Of a stretch of DNA of 17,899 nucleotides, positions 16,201 through 17,899 are shown piece after piece. The stretch comes from Chryseosolibacter sp964563295 (GTDB lineage: Bacteria; Bacteroidota; Bacteroidia; Cytophagales; Cyclobacteriaceae). The notes beneath the pieces are model-generated. The model searched no databases, had not been told where the DNA came from, and saw only the letters and a list, made by a program, of their open reading frames with translations. The stretch lies in assembly GCA_964563295.1 (NCBI GenBank), contig CAZLWX010000083.1:1-17899 (forward strand), given 5' to 3'. The translations under genes were made by a program, and so were the position numbers. Every line of letters starts with the position of its first letter. Position 1 is the first letter of the stretch.

Positions 16201-16594
16201 CAGCAGTGGTTACGGTAAAATACGGGAAGGGGAGGGGCCCATCACCATTTCGCGTGCATTTAGTTATGCGGGTTGCCCAAGTGTGGTGATGAGTTTGTGG
16301 AAGATTCCCGATGCTGTGACCACTGAGATTATGACGGCATTTTATGAGGAGCTGAGCGCCGGCAAAACAAAGGATGAAGCGCTGCGGCAGGCGCAGTTGC
16401 GTTTTCTGAACAACACTGACGACCCGTTATATCACCATCCGTATTTTTGGGCTGGTTTCGTCGTAATGGGCGACACGAGCCCGTTACCGTCGGGTTCGGC
16501 CCTGTGGTTAATCTACGCGGCCGCAGGATTGGCTGGCATTACCATGATACTGTTCATCATCCGCAGGAAGAAGTCCTATCAGAGGGCATCGTAG
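13283..16594 (+). CDS. Secreted, membrane-anchored TPR-CHAT protein (caspase-like protease)
   Basis: The 1103-aa product starts with a Sec signal peptide (MRVLVSCVSLLLIVATVPIRASA, residues 1-23, likely cut before QEKP). About nine to ten TPRs of the 42-residue kinesin-light-chain type fill residues 30-490 (phrases such as ALEIRK, GEDHPTVSNS, GPEHPNVAASYY). A helical linker follows, then a C-terminal CHAT domain (about 790-1065) with the His/Cys pair of clan CD proteases: His926 in LHLAMHS and Cys973 in VLSACSSG. A final helix at about 1072-1093 followed by RRKKSYQRAS should anchor it with the bulk in the periplasm. The frame stays open upstream to 12992, but that part is repeat sequence; the signal peptide fixes the start. 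It is convergent with, and overlaps by 16 bp, the membrane regulator gene. Substrate unknown. Confidence 0.9.
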   Translation: MRVLVSCVSLLLIVATVPIRASAQEKPAADDLFSRGKKLYDAGKYQWAADTFALASASFTAQRDTIGIIRSRQMLGECYANLGQCDKAIAGLRETLELALSTYREDHPEVAKSYYYLSRAVGGCARRFDEAISLMHKSIDLTRKAFGEESPELALNFNFLGFFFNHKDQLDSAIFYLDKALAIRKTRSTDEDIELSHVLANLGNSYEKKSELGKALELHLEALRIRQSLLGEDHPTVSNSITSVGTIYQKFGNYERALDYFRQGLEIRKRTLGPEHPNVAASYYTIGNVYGAMFNYHESLQYISQGNRIVRKNPDFANVLCTYLAYAARLYGHIGDHKAAVQNLNEAEAMAKKSLTKDHPYLAVVYNIAGEYYADVSDFEKSDNYLRKAIAIYQKAYGPGSVREADAYSKMGWAAAAQEKYQQALSFYEQALTIYDSKMGTHNPKSATMNHTIADALVELDSMPSALGHYRRAFTAITSASESSSDPHLNPPRENVENKFLALKIASSKAVALGKLATAQSNDIEILKRALDAYQYAVDLVDDVSEEYHSESGRLELEGKSRAVYTNSIKTAYRLYQLTGDRAFAEIAFGICGRSKSHLLLDNMKDDRAKTLGGVPDSLVEKERDIKIELAYHRGNLYQAQAGNNAELIAFHEKNVFEADQRLRKLKERLEATFPSYYSLKYDRAAMTVKEVQDLLGDQATAIVEYFVGTDVIYRFSISDSDFLMTAIEAGADLRRMVSSYEKSLSDAAFIMNDRQHADSLYANTANALYNILLKDVVDGGSIRKLIIVPDQFLAQLNFTTLLCEPPKRGEADYQAMEFLARRCRVSYAYSTYLIRNRSLKRNFTDLFAGFAPSYSQELYANVDTTSHPLVYLAVRDGLLPLPGAQEEVRRISDLMGGKTWLELDATETNFKTHASNFGILHLAMHSLLDNENPDFSELLFNPRKDEKNDGYLSIAEIYNLRLNAQLVVLSACSSGYGKIREGEGPITISRAFSYAGCPSVVMSLWKIPDAVTTEIMTAFYEELSAGKTKDEALRQAQLRFLNNTDDPLYHHPYFWAGFVVMGDTSPLPSGSALWLIYAAAGLAGITMILFIIRRKKSYQRAS

Positions 16595-17325
16595 AGGGAC
16601 GAAGCCATGTCATACTTGTAATGGCGTTTGTCGGCGACGATCGCTGCCAATGTTTTCCTGGCCAGTTCGTGGTCATTCATTTTCAATGCCGCAAGGGCGA
16701 GATGCCAACGGGCCTGCTGGGCATAGCGGCTGCCTGCGATAACTTCAGTTTGCAAAAGATGTGAGGCATCCTTGTAGTGACCGGCGTAGAGATGACTCAA
16801 CGCCTCGTAGAAAGTCAGTGTCGCGAGGTCTGCCGTGCTGCCGGCAGACATTCTGAAATAACGAAGAGCCTCCGTGTAGTTGCCTGCTGTGTATTGCTCA
16901 ATGCCGAGATCGAATGGTGTAGGGTCCCCTGCACTTCTCACCACATTTACTACCGCATAAGGCGTTGAAAGCTGCTCATCGACCATGGCCATGACATCGG
17001 GGCCAGGCATGGCGCTTCGTATAATGTAAACGATCAATGCAAGTATCGATACCGAAGCAGCAACTTTCATCAATAGTCTGCGCTTTTGCTTACCTTCATT
17101 TACGGTGCGATGAATGGTCCGCATTTGTACATGCCTGAAGTTTTCCAGGTAAGCGTCGACCTCCTGCTCACTGGCGAAGTTGCGTTCGAGCAACAGGATT
17201 CCCTCCGCGATGCCACGGGCGACCTCGTCGCGTTCGATCAATTCGCCGATTTCGCCAGCAGCGCTCTTGTCTAATAACCCATGCAGGTAGTCTCGGATGA
17301 GATCGTAGTCATATTGACTGGGCAT
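16579..17325 (-). CDS. Single-pass membrane protein, anti-sigma-like N-terminus and periplasmic TPR-like C-terminus
   Basis: A 248-aa product. Residues 7-50 (YDLIRDYLHGLLDKSAAGEI and onward) resemble the helical N-terminus of zinc-free anti-sigma factors. KQKRR at 79-83 precedes one membrane helix at about 87-104, giving N-inside, C-outside topology. Residues 138-235 form about three TPR-like helix pairs (GIEQYTAGNYTEALRYF, FYEALSHLYAGHYKDASHLL, ARWHLALAALKMNDHELARKTL). The ATG at 17325 lies 17 bp inside the end of the sigma factor gene, so the two are translationally coupled. This gene order and topology suggest it holds or regulates the sigma factor. No zinc-binding HxxxCxxC motif is present. 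The anti-sigma role is inferred from position and fold, not shown. Its 3' end overlaps the CHAT gene. Confidence 0.72.
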   Translation of the reverse strand: MPSQYDYDLIRDYLHGLLDKSAAGEIGELIERDEVARGIAEGILLLERNFASEQEVDAYLENFRHVQMRTIHRTVNEGKQKRRLLMKVAASVSILALIVYIIRSAMPGPDVMAMVDEQLSTPYAVVNVVRSAGDPTPFDLGIEQYTAGNYTEALRYFRMSAGSTADLATLTFYEALSHLYAGHYKDASHLLQTEVIAGSRYAQQARWHLALAALKMNDHELARKTLAAIVADKRHYKYDMASSLYDAL

Positions 17326-17872
17326 CGGACGTATAATTTTTTAACAATGTCTTTAACTTCATTCTGGCAGCCGATTTTCGGTTAGCCACGGTTTTCTCAT
17401 TCATCCCTGTAATTTCGGCAACTTCGTGATTATCGTAGCCTTGCTGATGCAGCTGCCATATCCGGTAATCAACATCGTCGAGGTTGTGCCGGATCAGCTG
17501 GTCGATATTCTCCAGCGAGATTTTTTCTTCAATTTCCGGGACGTGGTCATTTATTTTTTGATAATTTTTTTCCAGCAGTTTTTTCCTTCGTTCCGCCGTC
17601 AGCCATAACGTCGTGCACTCATTTTTCGCTACAGTAAAGAGCCAACTCTCGAAATTTTCGATCTCCGCTGGTCGGGGATGCTGGAGTAACTTGATAAGCG
17701 TGTCCGAAGCAGCGTTCTCAGCTAACTCCAGGTTCTTCAGGCGCCCCAGGCAATAGGCCGTCAGGGTCTTATGGTAAAACGTGTACAACTGCCCAAACGC
17801 TGCCTTGTCACCCTGAACGTACCGTTCCCATAGCGTATTCTTATCCGACTTTTTCTGATAAGAAATGAACAT
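17309..17872 (-). CDS. ECF-type sigma-70 family RNA polymerase sigma factor
   Basis: A 187-aa protein with the two domains of ECF sigma factors. Region 2 spans about 17-98, with AFGQLYTFYHKTLTAYCLGR at 25-44 and NFESWLFTVAKNECTTLW at 73-90. Region 4 spans about 122-178, with a helix-turn-helix at 147-170 (NHEVAEITGMNEKTVANRKS). There is no C-terminal extension. A TGA directly precedes the ATG in frame, so the start cannot lie further upstream. The last 17 bp overlap the downstream membrane regulator gene. Its target promoters are unknown; autoregulation is usual for the class, but no promoter is visible because the window ends 27 bp upstream. Confidence 0.9.
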   Translation of the reverse strand: MFISYQKKSDKNTLWERYVQGDKAAFGQLYTFYHKTLTAYCLGRLKNLELAENAASDTLIKLLQHPRPAEIENFESWLFTVAKNECTTLWLTAERRKKLLEKNYQKINDHVPEIEEKISLENIDQLIRHNLDDVDYRIWQLHQQGYDNHEVAEITGMNEKTVANRKSAARMKLKTLLKNYTSDAQSI

Positions 17873-17899
17873 TCATCCCTGCTTTAAGAGGTTTAACAT

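Noticed and set aside
13283..17872. Type III-E CRISPR (Craspase) locus
   Set aside because: No gRAMP/Cas7-11, no array, and the TPR-CHAT protein here is secreted; the link is only an analogy.

Overview
The window looks like chromosomal DNA of a Bacteroidota bacterium, probably a Cytophagales relative of the Chryseolinea/Ohtaekwangia type. Evidence: starts almost without Shine-Dalgarno sequences, TAnnTTTG-like -7 elements, and a gene order familiar from Cytophagales (ruvC, then glycosyltransferase, SpoIIE-type phosphatase, polysaccharide deacetylase, second glycosyltransferase, DgkA, TatD, asparaginase). The genus is inferred, not shown.

Left part (1-5496): a metal-dependent VOC-fold enzyme overlaps by one base a CopB-type (CPH) copper P-type ATPase with a very His-rich N-terminus. 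A two-helix membrane protein of unknown function follows. Convergent to these, an SDR dehydrogenase and an RclA-like flavin disulfide reductase lie in tandem on the minus strand. Cu(I)/Cu(II) handling is a plausible shared theme of this part.

Middle part (5631-12607): ruvC is divergent from a long plus-strand run of seven genes. These encode a membrane GT2 glycosyltransferase, a GAF/PP2C (RsbU/SpoIIE) phosphatase, a NodB-type polysaccharide deacetylase, a GT-B glycosyltransferase, a DgkA-type lipid kinase, a TatD hydrolase and a type I asparaginase. Most are overlapping or 4-28 bp apart, so they probably form one operon centred on envelope polysaccharide and lipid-carrier work.

Right part (12608-17899): a tRNA-Ser(GGA) gene is followed by about 500 bp of non-coding DNA. 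This holds a hairpin, degenerate direct repeats, and 3.4 copies of an about 80-bp repeat that carries GTGGACC-like heptamers and, in one copy, a perfect 18-bp palindrome. Next comes a large secreted TPR-CHAT caspase-like protein with a C-terminal membrane anchor. Convergent with it, and overlapping it by 16 bp at the 3' end, is a two-gene unit: an ECF sigma factor and a single-pass membrane protein with an anti-sigma-like cytosolic part and a periplasmic TPR part.

The most interesting proposal is that these last three genes form a signalling unit in which a periplasmic CHAT protease or its TPR sensor acts on the membrane regulator of the sigma factor. This is inferred from topology and gene order, with a precedent in type III-E CRISPR (TPR-CHAT Csx29, Csx30, CASP-sigma); there is no CRISPR array here.
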